A stretch of 64,000 bases of DNA. Source: Juglans regia (lineage: Eukaryota; Streptophyta; Magnoliopsida; Fagales; Juglandaceae). The notes under the pieces were generated by a model. The model searched no databases and had not been told where the DNA came from. It saw only the letters and a program-made list of their open reading frames with translations. Position numbers and translations under genes: made by a program. The stretch spans positions 17,250,640 through 17,314,639 of the forward strand of contig NC_049915.1 in NCBI RefSeq assembly GCF_001411555.2. Reading direction: 5' to 3'. This document shows, in pieces, positions 20,508-31,582 of this stretch. How positions within the stretch are numbered: position 1 is the stretch's first letter; each line of letters starts with the position of its first letter.

Positions 20508-20670
20508 ATGTGATAATATATGTGATCGGCTTCGTTACGAGGAAGATGCAGAAAAGATCGTAGGAATCGGTGAAGAACACCATGCCAGCGATAACTACAG
20601 CGGTGACGTGGTATAGCTGAGTCTTGGCTTTGTCCAGCGTGCTCATGACGACATTCTGCTTGTTCGCCAT

Positions 20671-21988
20671 GGCCTTGAAATCCTTGGATTTCAATCTCTC
20701 AAACTTGTTGTATCCTCTGCTTCTACTTTTACTGCTGATTAGCGGTCTATCAGAACTTCTTGATCTCTACGAAATACGAATACAGAGGATTGATTTACAA
20801 ATTAATCAATTTCTACGAACGATCGAATATATATAAGGAAGGGAGGACGTACGGACCACAGGTCAGAGGATTTGTTGCCCCAGTTCCAATAATCCTTAAC
20901 AAAGTCTACCTCCCGTAGGTTTTTTCTCGGAAGTAGAAATCCTACGTACGTTTGTGATCCCTCAGCTAAAGGAAAAGATCAACCTTTTTAGTTATTTTTT
21001 TAAAAAAAGAATATGTCAATTTATAATTTATAAAATTATAACTTACCATATTACTTACAAGTTATAATTAGTTATTAAAATAAAAATTAAGGATAAATAG
21101 TTAATTACAGAATTACTTGCAATTTTAGATTATTTTTATATAAACTAATTCCCCTTATAATATAGATTAATATTGCTATTTATCCATTGAATATGCCAAG
21201 CTGCATGCATGCAGCTCTTTACTTCATCTTTTGTTGTTGGTGTTATGAGCGGGATGATTTATGGGAATTAAGACTATAAATTGAAAAAATTATTACCTAT
21301 TATCTACAGATCAATATTATCTATGATTTTCTATATTAAATATGATTGAAACATGAGAGCATCTTGATCAAACATAAGAATTTGCGACAGTTGGGGATCA
21401 AAGCAGTCCGCTTTGAGACACAAGAAATAAACTGAAAATAGCCAAGAAAATATATTACACTATCCTATTTTACCATTAGTAATATTAGAATGCATGAGAC
21501 AAAAATATCTTACACTGTACTACTGGAAAACCAATTGGCCCTGGAAATCCAAGCATAATAACAGCAAATTACCATCAAACCATCTAAACAGAACGTCGAA
21601 AAAGATTATTTTATTTATTACACAAACCAACTAATTAGTACAAAATGTACATATGCAGGAACATATCTAAAGAAATTAAAGTCTAAAACCAAATAATAAA
21701 CATATATAAGCATAAAACAATTTCTGCATTTGTTATTTAGCAAAAGTAAAAGGAAAGTACCCAAGCTAGCTAGGATGATCAGTCGTTTTGGAAAGTATCT
21801 ACCTTTCGATCGAAAGCGAACCTTCATTATCTCAACAATATAACTGCATATTTCTTGGGACACATATACAGTACCCATAATTAGATGACTTTTCAAGCAC
21901 TTTATAGATATGAGAAATGACAAGCTGATTCTAAGAGCCATCCCAGCACTTAGTTATTATTCAAATTGCATGGTAATTATATTAGGGA
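20671..21988. other. Upstream region of the PHT1 pseudogene, AT-rich
   Basis: No gene was recognised. On the minus strand this is the former PHT1 promoter side. A GAATATGC at 21189-21196 fits the GNATATNC consensus (P1BS) bound by PHR1-type regulators. The rest is AT-rich non-coding DNA. Confidence 0.4.
21189..21196. promoter_or_regulatory. Candidate P1BS phosphate-starvation element
   Basis: GAATATGC matches GNATATNC. It lies about 520 bases upstream of the PHT1 start on the minus strand. P1BS sites are known in promoters of phosphate-starvation genes including PHT1. A six-specified-base motif is easily met by chance in AT-rich DNA, so this is suggestive only. Confidence 0.25.
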
Positions 21989-21995
21989 CTTACTA

Positions 21996-22119
21996 TCCAT
22001 CAGCTACTATTCACTTTCACACCCCACACCTATAGTTTTTCATAGGGTGTGGAAGTATTTTTCATAAAGTATGAAAGTATTTTTCATAGAGTGTGGGATG
22101 ATGAATAGTGACTAATGAG
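21996..22119. mobile_element. Small MITE-like inverted repeat
   Basis: Left TCCATCAGCTACTATTCACT and the reverse complement of the right end (TCATTAGTCACTATTCATCA) are imperfect inverted repeats. Both continue into CCCACAC. The centre repeats AAGTATTTTTCATA. There is no coding content. The class is unknown and no clear target duplication was found. Confidence 0.5.
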
Positions 22120-23935
22120 AAAAAAATTTCATTATATTATAACAATACGAGTGTAAAATAAAACGAAAGGAAAACTTCAAACTAAAACAAATATGGGAAG
22201 CGTGAAAACAACTAATGCAGTACCAACACCCATCACACAATTGCACACAATATAAATAACATTCCATTCCAGGCAGGTTTGTTTGATCATTTCTAATATT
22301 TTTCTGAGGTTTTATATAACATATATTACAGGAAATTAAGCTGCAACCAAACTCTCATTTCCATTTGACTTTAGAGCTGATGATATAATATTTGAAGTGC
22401 TTTGTTATCATGAAAACCGAACAGAAGAAAATCTGCCAAACATACTAAAATCGATACTAATTATAATAAAAATACATCGATATTTAAAATCAGCCTTACA
22501 ATCAAACCCGTAAGCAAAATAATCTCCAAATCTAATTGAACTCCAAAATACAAAAGGCTACTTCGTAGAAAATTTTAGAAATCATTTTGTTTTTTATCAA
22601 AAATTTAAAATTGCTGAAATGAATGAGTCACGAACCAGCTGCAGGTCTACCACGTAAACATTTCTGCCAAAAAGGACAAAAAAAAAAAAAAAAACAAAAA
22701 AAAACAAACATATATATCAAGATGATCTATAGCCCAAGCATATTGATCCTTTCATTCCCAACCCCAAAATCTAAAAAACTATTAATTAGGATAAAAAAGC
22801 ATATCAAATGTAAGAAATCTTAAATAAATTTTATGCACCTCATCAATGACTTTGTACATCTACTTTTCACAATGCATGCAACCTCAAACTGATGATCATC
22901 CACAATATCAGAGCAACGACTCTGGATTATGGTTCTCAATAATAACTTCAAAAAAAGCCCAGCTTTTTTGAGAGAGAGGAATTGCAGATGGTTAAATAAA
23001 TATACAAGAGAGAAATGCAAGAAGAAGAAGATGAGAGAAATAAGAGAGATTACTTTAGGCGGCTGGGCATACAAAGGTTACGGTGGTGGTGCATGGATCG
23101 AGCCACTTGTGATGTGAGAGAGAGATATATAGCTTGTTTTATTGGGCATCGATTTTCGTGGTGTTATTTGGGTGAACTTCATTCGAATTGCGTAAACTTT
23201 AGTGTTCTAACAAGCAACTCCATTTGAACGCGTTAAGTACCTTATTCGAATGTAAAAAAACTTTCGAGGGAATCATTCTAGCATTTTTTAGAGCAAATTT
23301 TTTAGGGACGAATTATTTTGTCCTCAAAATATTACTGTTTGAAAAAACAAAATGACTGTTTGAACGTCATTTTCAACAATTATATTTTTTGAGATGAAAT
23401 TTAGATTTTGTCCCAAAAATCCACTTTTAAGGTTGAAAATAAATTCTTCCCCAAAACTCTTTGCCCCTAAAGTCAAATTTGTTGTATTAACCCTAACATA
23501 CCAGAAGATCCCGATCGAAAGCATCATGAATTAAATGACTAACGATTTTTTTGCAGCTTTTTTTTTTTTATAACGAACCAATTTGATAATGCCACCACAT
23601 AAAAATATGTTAATTATAAAAGAGTTATAGCTGTATCATTATTTTTAAAAATCTATAAGAATGTTGTTCATCTTATTTGTCTTTTATTATTGTTTCATTA
23701 TATATCCTTGAAATTCACATTTTTGTACTTTATTTTCTTATCTGGATTATTATTTAATTAGAAACAGTTTTTTTCATGAGTAAAGAAAACTCACAATTTA
23801 TAATTAGTGAAATTCCCAAAAACCCGGTTCCCCCAAGATTACAATCATGACAGCCTCTTGTGTGCCTTCAACAATTAAAAGATTGACAATATATAAATAT
23901 ATATATATATATAAATATTTATATATATGTGCATG
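22120..23935. other. AT-rich intergenic stretch
   Basis: No gene was found on either strand. Notable only are an A-tract near 22680-22700 and a GGGACGAATTATTTTGTCCT / GAGATGAAATTTAGATTTTGTCCCAAA region (23305-23420), resembling degenerate DNA-transposon ends also present near 31930 and 39430. Confidence 0.4.
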
Positions 23936-23943
23936 GTAATTAC

Positions 23944-24694
23944 TAAGGATGTAATCGGTTCGTTCTGATTTTGAAATTCTGTAAATCAATATAGACCGAT
24001 TCATCGGTCAGAAAATTAACCGAAACTTTAGATTTTTTTTTTTGTGTATGTATGTATGGTTGATCAGTCCGGTTTTAGAAGTGTGATTCGATTTTGGACA
24101 TTTCTCTTAAGCTAGTTGATTTTTCAAACCCAAATGAAATTTTTTTACCTCAAATATAATAGAGTCCAAAACATTATTTTCAAAATCACCATCCATAAAA
24201 CCACATAAAATGTGTAAAAATCTATTTATCAAAAATGTATTTATCATTAATATAATCAAAAGCGTACTCTTATAGTTATATCATACTAATATTATATTAT
24301 ATTATATTATATCATTATCTTTGTTTATAAAAGGAACATTATACTTAATATATAAGGATAAATAATAATATATTAAGAACTTAAAATTAATATCATGTTT
24401 AAGAGTAAGTTTATATCAAGTAAGCATAACAAATAAGTCTAAAATCTCATGTTATATTAATTTTATAATATCTATAATATATAGCATATAATATATAATA
24501 TAAAAATAATATATATATTTATATTGCTTTGTTTAATCCAATTTACTTTTCAAATTATGAAATCCATAACAGAACCGGTTCTCAATCGATTCTGATTCCT
24601 AGAAATTGAAATCAGCCAAACCGGTTGTAAATCCGACCGGTTTGATTTGATTCGATCAATTCAATCAGTTTTTTGACTTTTTCTTACACCCCTA
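23944..24694. mobile_element. hAT-like MITE
   Basis: The left end TAAGGATGTAATCGGTTCG and the reverse complement of the right end (TAGGGGTGTAAGAAAAAG) share a TARGGRTGTAA terminus. Flanks are GTAATTAC (23936-23943) and ATAATTAG (24695-24702), an 8-bp target duplication with two end mismatches. The interior has CCGGTTT / AAACCGG motifs near both ends and is otherwise AT-rich and non-coding. Confidence 0.6.
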
Positions 24695-24959
24695 ATAATT
24701 AGAAGGCAAAAGATAGATTTCCTTTTCTTAATATTAATTCTATCGGGGGTCCAACATTTGATCTTTCTTTATTCTAATGGTTTTATTAATGCAACCGATA
24801 AACGTATAGTAGTGTCGAGTTGCTTTTTTAAGGGTTTGTTTAGAAAGTGAGATGGTCATCTTAAAATTTACTATAATTTTATTCTCAAACATTACATAAA
24901 CACAAATATTGTTAAATCAAACCCAACCTAGACCCCAGCCCTATTTCAACCTGCCCAAG

Positions 24960-25679
24960 CCCATGGAGGATGAGGTGTCATGCACCATTTTGATTCCCCT
25001 CCCTAGAGTTTGATTTTCTTCCCTTCTCCCAGCACCACTCTCTCTCCCCTATCTCTCCCCGACCCTTCTCTTCAGACTCTCTACCTCTCTTTATATCGCC
25101 ACAGCCCAAGCCTTGCCCCACCATCACTAGCGACATCGCACGAAGCCACAAGTAAATCTTTTCCTCTATCTCTTCCTCTCTTCCTCTCTTCATCAAGTTG
25201 TTGCTCTCTATTTCTCATATCTCTTTTCTCCTCTCTTCCCCCCGATTTTGGTGTCAACTCCAGCATCCTCTACCGTCCAATATCAAGTCTAGGATGGTAA
25301 GCCCATCGGTCCTTCTCTAGCTCTCTACACGTGTCTCACTATCTCTCTGTTGGTTTTTTGGGTCTATCACCATCCACCCCATCCCAACCACTACTATTCC
25401 ACTTCACGCCGTTAAGCTTCTCTGTCCACCTTTCTTCCCTCCCTCTCGTAGATCTCTCTCTCTCTCTCTCTCATTCTCTATTTCTCTCTCCTAGGGTTCC
25501 CCCTTGCCATGACCCTACAAACACACACATTGTCGTAGATTTCCACCTCTAGCTCACCCGCCAACCACCACATACATGCCCACACTCTCTTTTCCATCCT
25601 CAAGAGGGCTAGGTTGTTGGGGTTGGGACACCCTAGCCGTTGCCACTGCCGCCACTCCATCATATTGTGCCACCCACAA

Positions 25680-25768
<89 letters not shown>

Positions 25769-25830
25769 CGCTCTCTTTCCTCTCCCTTTCACCTTCTCTA
25801 TTTCGACTCTAACGTCGTTGCCCACCACAT
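24960..25830. repeat. CT-rich region with (CT)n microsatellite
   Basis: A pyrimidine-rich block includes an uninterrupted (CT)42-like run at 25683-25766 and shorter CT runs near 25452-25473. Long open frames here (Ser-Leu or Arg-Glu repeats) are by-products of the microsatellite. No protein was recognised. Confidence 0.8.
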
Positions 25831-26259
25831 TTCATCACCATGCTATAAGTAATCCTCGGACTAACATTTAAAATAATTATCGTTGAAAAATTATGAAATT
25901 GTCTATTGTCCAATCTGGTTGTGAATTTGTATGGCGGCCGAGGGCCTTTGTGAAGAGTTGGGATGGAAATTGTAATTTGGTTATGAATTTGTGTGGTGGC
26001 TGAGGGCCCCTGTGAAGTGTCAAGTCTGAAATTTGTAGTTGGTTATTGTGATGTTGGGGTTGTATATGCTGTTGAAATATTGTTTTTGTCTTGATAAATA
26101 TTGTTGTTGTTATGTCATTGATCACTTATAAATTGTTCATTTTTTGTCACATTATAAATGATAGCTATCATTGATAATTATGTCATTAAATTTTGATTTT
26201 GTGTGGGTATAAGATGAAATTTATAAAATTGTTGATTTTTAAGTCAAAGGATTTGTGTG

Positions 26260-27540
26260 GGTGCTTTTGTGTCATGACCCCAAGTCGAGATAAGGTATTA
26301 TCTCGGTGGAGCTTCTATGATTTCTTGGGAGCGCATAAAATTGAGTGACGTCACTTAGATTGTCAACAGGCAACAACAGGTTCGAGCTAGATGGTAACTC
26401 TCTCGGGCAGACTTTGTTGCCTCTCTGTTGGCGAAGGCTAGAGGATATCTAATCACATACATGCCTGTCCAAAGTTGGGCATTGCTTGTTGCAAATTCGT
26501 ACACACTGTCAATACCCCTGGTGTGAAGAAAGGAGTCAAAGTGTGTTGATGGTCTACAGGTGAGACCATGGTGCATACATTAATAAAATTACTGAATGGA
26601 TTTTATGTCGGATGTTTGAGTATCATGACCCCAAGACGAGATGAGACATTATCTTGGTGGAGCTCCTCTGGTCACTCTGAAGCATGTAAAACTGAGTAAC
26701 ATCCCATAGATTGTTGTTGGAAAACAACGGGCTCGAGTGAGAGCAATAACTCTCAAGAATTGACTTTGTTGCCTCTCTACAAGCGAAGGCTTGAGGATGC
26801 CTAGTCACGTATGTGCCAAGCACGAAACTAGACATCGCTTGTTACGAAGTGACGTGCACGGTTGTTACCCATAATGTGACGAAGGGAGCCAAAGTGTACG
26901 GAGGGTCCATAGGGAAGACTATGGTGCATACTTTAATCAAATGGGTGTTTTCAAAAATTCAAAAAGTGATCTTAGGGTGCGTAGTGTATTCTGTGATAAA
27001 TGAGTGCGTACTTGAGTTTGATAAATTGCAAATGTCATAATTCTCTATAATCTCCTATTTGCATAATTTCTTATTTTTCCACCTGAATGTATTTTGACTT
27101 GGTTTCGCTTATTGAGATTTTACGAAATCTCATTGTAGTGTCCCCACCTGCGGTTCCACTCTGTGGAATTGTAGATGTTGATGCAAAAGATGGGTACGAG
27201 TATGGACGTCCTTTGCCAGAGGAGTGAAGATTGTCGTCTTTTCCCCCATTGGTTATTAAGTGTATTTCTTGTTCTTTTATTTTTATGGGATGACTGTAAT
27301 AATTCTTCCATCTATGGTTGGAGCTTGGAGACTTATGGGTTATTAGAAGGTAATGTTTTAATTTTTCTGGTATTGTTAGATTTTATTCACTGTCCTTTTT
27401 ATTTTTCTATTGTAAATTAACTGAACACCAATTTATTGCATGTACGCACACACTTTGTTGCCACAATGGGCTAGGGGTGTATGACTCGAGTGGTCAACAT
27501 CCCGGCGTCACGACTTCTGCCAAAACACAAGCGGGGTCGA
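26260..27540. mobile_element. LTR-like remnant with about 350-bp tandem duplication
   Basis: Two consecutive blocks beginning ATGACCCCAAG.CGAGAT (26275 and 26624) share long similarity: 'CTCGGTGGAGCT', then '.TAGATTGT.. CAACAGG', then 'GACTTTGTTGCCTCTCT', then 'ACTATGGTGCATAC'. The block ends near 27450-27540 with GTGTATGACTCGAG..CCCGGCGTCACGACTT, resembling the end of the large LTRs. No internal polyprotein was seen. The likely identity is a decayed long LTR. Confidence 0.45.
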
Positions 27541-27599
27541 TGGCACCAAAAATACTTTTTAATTTCAAATTTTCAATTTCAAAAGCATTTTGTTGCTTG

Positions 27600-27890
27600 T
27601 TGCTGGTTCAATCGTTGTAGACAAATGGTATGTTGAACTCAATACTGGGCAACCTGTTTTCTGAGGTTAAAAGGCTATGTAGTTGCTTTGAGAGTGTTAT
27701 CTTTAAACATGTGTATAGAGAGGGTAATAGAGTAGCTCATGAGCTTGCTCAAAATGCTTGGAGAGTTGATGATCTTGAAATGTGGTGGGATTGTATTCCA
27801 GACTTTCTTTTTCAAACCTTATGATTTGTTAAATGTATATAACCGTGTTTATCTCAATGAAGATGTTGGTTGTTATAAAAAAAAAATTAC
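27600..27890 (+). pseudogene. 5'-truncated LINE tail (RNase H C-terminus plus poly-A)
   Basis: The frame 27630-27824 ends HVYREGNRVAHELAQNAWRV, the typical C-terminal part of the plant RVT_3 RNase H domain of L1-type LINEs. A stop, about 60 bases of 3' sequence with TATAACCGTGTTTATCTCAA, and an A-run (27880-27888) follow. This is a dead-on-arrival insertion in plus orientation. Confidence 0.75.
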
Positions 27891-28005
27891 AACTTTCTTA
27901 AACTTCTAATTGTAATATCTTTTAATAATTACCTCTATGTGAGGGTTCAATATATGTTTGAATAAGAAACATAAACTCAAACAACGAGCAGTTATCTCTA
28001 TTTTA

Positions 28006-28052
28006 ATTATCCAGAATTTAATACTAATATATTAGTATTAAATCTGGATAAT
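28006..28052. repeat. Near-perfect 47-bp palindrome
   Basis: The sequence centred near 28029 reads the same on both strands (ATTATCCAG..TTAATACTAATATATTAG..CTGGATAAT) except for one extra base in the left arm. It can fold into a long hairpin or cruciform. No element ends were identified around it. Confidence 0.85.
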
Positions 28053-29100
28053 ATATATATATATATATAAATATAATATATTTACCAAAGTGTGACACAT
28101 AAGCTGCCACGACTTAAGTCTCGGAGACGAGTTCTTTCAGTTTATTCGAAGCATTGCTGAATGAATTCTTGGCGTGGTATCTTGGACTTTCTTTGTTCAA
28201 AGCATCCCATCACAAACATAAGCTTCGAATAAAGAAAGACCAAACGAAATAAGAAATGCTTGGAATAATAGCGTACGTAAGATAAAAGACGATGCCATTA
28301 CATCCTTTCGTCCTTCGGATCATATTTTTTGGGGCCCATCGTCATGTGTTTTCTACTTCCAACCAGGTGATCAGATTTTGAGGAGATTACAAAGAGATCA
28401 AGAGAAAATAAAGGAAAATAATTAATTAATCCCACTATAAATCAAGGTAGCTTCATTATGTAAAGATACCAAATATTCCATGTCTTTTTATATGACTTTA
28501 TGGCGTTTAATTGGATCACCTGCATCGACTAATTTCTTTGCTTTCGTCATCAAGAATAATTCAAGCAGGCCACAAGGCTTTTCCATGACATGACCATATT
28601 TTAAATTAAAGATATTATTACAAAATAATTTATTAAAATATCATCTTTTTAAAATACAGTCATAGAAAATATTAATTATGTAAAGATTGCGTGCCTATCA
28701 TTGCTCAATTGAAACATTAAACACGTGGTGTTAATTACCACTTTCACAAAGACTTGTGAATTGGAGAAAAGAAAAAGGAAAACAAAGGGAATTTGGGTAG
28801 GGAGACTTTGGTCCTATTGTAGCATTAAACGTTTTAAAACTAATTTATCTTTCTAGGATAAAGTAGAAAAAAAAATGACTCAAAATTATTCCAATAATAT
28901 TTGAGGGACTTTGAGCGGCAAAGTAATGAATGGTCCAAGTTTGTATTAATTTAATTTTAACAATGTCTTCAAATAGTAATATTTAAACATTTAAGAGAAA
29001 TATTGCTACAATTATAAATAAATTTTACAAAAGTAAACTTATAAACTGACGTAAATTATCAAGTATCACGTCAAGTCTACTTTATAAGACGAATGATAAG
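28053..29100. other. AT-rich flank upstream of the first DUF247 copy
   Basis: The stretch contains an (AT)n run (28050-28080) and an inverted repeat around TTTATTCGAAGC / GCTTCGAATAAA (28140-28238). No gene was seen. Confidence 0.4.
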
Positions 29101-29133
29101 TGAGAGAGATAGCAAAATGTGGCTACATTTCTC

Positions 29134-29302
29134 TCTATATATACAACCATGGCTGTAATGTAGATCAACATTTCATGCGTAAGTTTATACACTCCCACAC
29201 GTACCATTGCTGCCAAGTTTTCGAAAGGGTGATCAACAGCCACCTCTTGCTCATCAGTGGCACAAAAAGCTCAGAGTAGTAATACTACTTCTTTATTACC
29301 AG
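29134..29302 (+). promoter_or_regulatory. TATA region and non-coding first exon of DUF247 copy 1
   Basis: A CTATATATAC box near 29136 is followed by a leader ending TTATTACCAG|GTAATCC, a plausible splice donor at 29303. The matching acceptor TTTTCTTGTCAG ends at 30195, which gives an 893-base 5'-UTR intron before the ATG at 30229. Copy 2 has the same layout. Transcript evidence is needed to confirm it. Confidence 0.5.
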
Positions 29303-30228
29303 GTAATCCGATATTTCCTCCCCTCAGCGCACAGTGATATATACAGACATGCACAGATCATTTTTTACAATTTTTAACATAAACTTTATAACTACTTGTG
29401 ATAAAAGATGGATATATATATATATATATAGTTCATGCAGATTATATTAATTACTTTTTGTTGTTTCAAGTGAATGGCATTAAATTCTAATTAACATTGT
29501 ATTCTTATCTGGAATATCACCAAGAATTGCCGTTTTTGCTTCTTGTAATTTAGGCAGGGACAAAGCCAAGGGGGCGACGTGGGCCTGGCTTTTTTACTAG
29601 GTGTTTTACGGTCCGTTTGAATAGCAAGATGAGATTAGAAGAGTTGTGATTGTTTGGGAATAGTAATAAGATTATTATTTGAAATTAGATAAGATGAGAT
29701 GAGATGAGATGATATAGTTTCAATATCTCACATCATGGATGTTTATAATATGCTCATATAAGTAGCATGTTTTCCTTTTTAACTTTTGACAATTATGCTC
29801 ATATAAGTTTCACATTAAAAAAATTAAGGGGTGTATATTCTTCATAATTTTTTAAATGTGTCCTTTTTGTAATCATTAAATTAGCTTTTGGTCTCTAGTA
29901 ATTTTGTTTTCTATTATATTTAATTTGAAGAAAATTAAGATTTAAGATTATATTATTTCTCATTTAAAAATTTATAATTATCTAAGTGAAATATATTTAA
30001 AGAAAAATAATTTATAATTATCTGGCATATAAGCTAGCTGCACAATGTGCATAATTCATGTTATATAATAGTTTCTAAGCTTTTTTTAGTTATAAAATTG
30101 AATATGAGATTTAATTGCATAGTCATGGGACTATATAATTTCCTTCCAATATAATTTGAATTTGAAGGCCGGTGGCGGCTTGTTTTTCTTGTCAGGAAAA
30201 AAATTAGGAAAGAAAGAAACCTTGATAG

Positions 30229-31582
30229 ATGGCCGAGGAATCAGCAGCTATGGTCATACCAGAAGAAACAATTAATGCTGTAACAAATATTAATGAGCAT
30301 AAGGGGCCAACATGGTTAGTAGAGAAAATCGAGCATGCTGAAAGCATAGCTCTTAATCGCCCATCACATCAAACTATTTTGAGTATTTACAGGGTTCCTC
30401 ATTCGCTTAGGGAATTGAACAAAGAAGTTTACACACCTCAAGTTATTTCAATAGGGCCTTTTCACTACCGCTCGCAAAAATTACAATCCATGGAAATTTA
30501 TAAACTGAGATATTTCAGGAGGTTCATGGAAAGAATTACGTACCAAGATCAACAGGGATGAGATGTTAGCAAGCATCATACAAGATTCGGAAGAACGGGT
30601 ACGTGGATGTTATGCAGAGGCCATTTCATTTGATAGTGATAATTTGAGGCAAATTATCTTGGTGGATGCGACCTTTATCATTGAGTTTTTCTTGAGAGCT
30701 TGGTCAGAAGAATTTTTGGGAGATGACGACTCTATAGAAGCAGAGCCATGGGCGCTGCTTTCTAGGATAGAATCTGACTTGATATTACTTGAGAATCAAC
30801 TTCCTTTCTTTATAATCGAGAAATTATATGAACTGCTTCCACTCGATCAGTCTCCTTCAATATACCCATCTAGCTTCCTCGAGCTTACCTTTAACTTCTT
30901 TGAAAATCAGAACGTTCAAAACATACGTCATGATGAGATAGATTCAGAAGAAGTAATGCACTTTGTTGATTTGTTGAGATACTTTTACTTGCCTTGTCAC
31001 CAAATGCTCCCAGCAAGAAGTGGGAAAGCAGTTAACGAAATTTACTGTGCCTCCCAACTGGCTGAGGCAGGATTGAAGTTTAAGCCAAGTTCAAGCAGAT
31101 CCATAATTGACCTAAAATTTAACGAGGGAGTGCTGGAAATCCCAAGATTTACATTACGCCATGACACGGAGATTTATGCTCGGAACCTCATCGCCTTGGA
31201 GCAATGTGTCTATCAATTTGAAAGATATGTTACTGATTATTTTATAATGTTAGATTTCCTTATCAATACAGGCAAAGATGTGGATTTACTTATTCAACAG
31301 GGGATCCTTGTGAATGAAATGGGCACCAACAATATTAGACCACCTTTCGCCGGCAATTTGTGCACAGGTATCTCGTTGAGGGATGTCAATGATGATTATT
31401 ATGGTCTCTGTAGACAATTGGTGGATTTCCATAGAAAACATTGGTAAGTAATTCTGAAGAGTAGCTTGAAACATGATTATTTTCGCACACCTTGGATGGG
31501 TGCTGTTACCATTGGTGCTATTATCTTGTTGATTTTCACTCTCATACAAACTGTTTGTACTGTCATTTCGACATTCAAGTAG
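30229..31582 (+). pseudogene. DUF247 (UPF0481) protein, copy 1, broken
   Basis: DUF247 proteins are plant-specific, usually about 400-500 aa with one C-terminal membrane segment. Molecular function is unknown for most; in grasses members map to the S and Z self-incompatibility loci. This copy starts MAEESAAMVIPEETINAVT and carries VISIGPFHYRSQKLQSMEIY. A 4-base GTAC insertion in the codons for ERITKINRD shifts the frame at about 30541, giving a stop at 30561. The frame resumes at MLASIIQDSEERVRGCYAEA and runs to HRKHW, where TAA replaces the next codon at 31445-31447. The remaining C-terminus, including the membrane segment, continues in frame to TAG at 31582. Two independent lesions make it a pseudogene, although its promoter and first exon survive. 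Confidence 0.93.

Larger units (their letters stand above)
15365..20670 (-). pseudogene. PHT1-family inorganic phosphate transporter, disrupted by a retrotransposon
   Basis: PHT1 proteins are plasma-membrane H+/phosphate symporters of the major facilitator superfamily. On the minus strand the N-terminus starts at 20670 ([20 protein letters not shown], then [17 protein letters not shown]) and breaks at 20513. It resumes at 16976 with [18 protein letters not shown] across the insertion point and [20 protein letters not shown]. Then come [59 protein letters not shown] and the signature region [20 protein letters not shown] near 15690. It ends at 15365. Damage beyond the Copia insertion: a frameshift before YYHV, a tandem duplication with stops at 16431-16472, a hairpin at 16156-16217, and stops near 15800. 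The gene is dead. Confidence 0.93.

Noticed and set aside
25478..25828. Arg-Glu and Ser-Leu repeat frames
   Set aside because: They are simply translations of the (CT)n microsatellite at 25683-25766.
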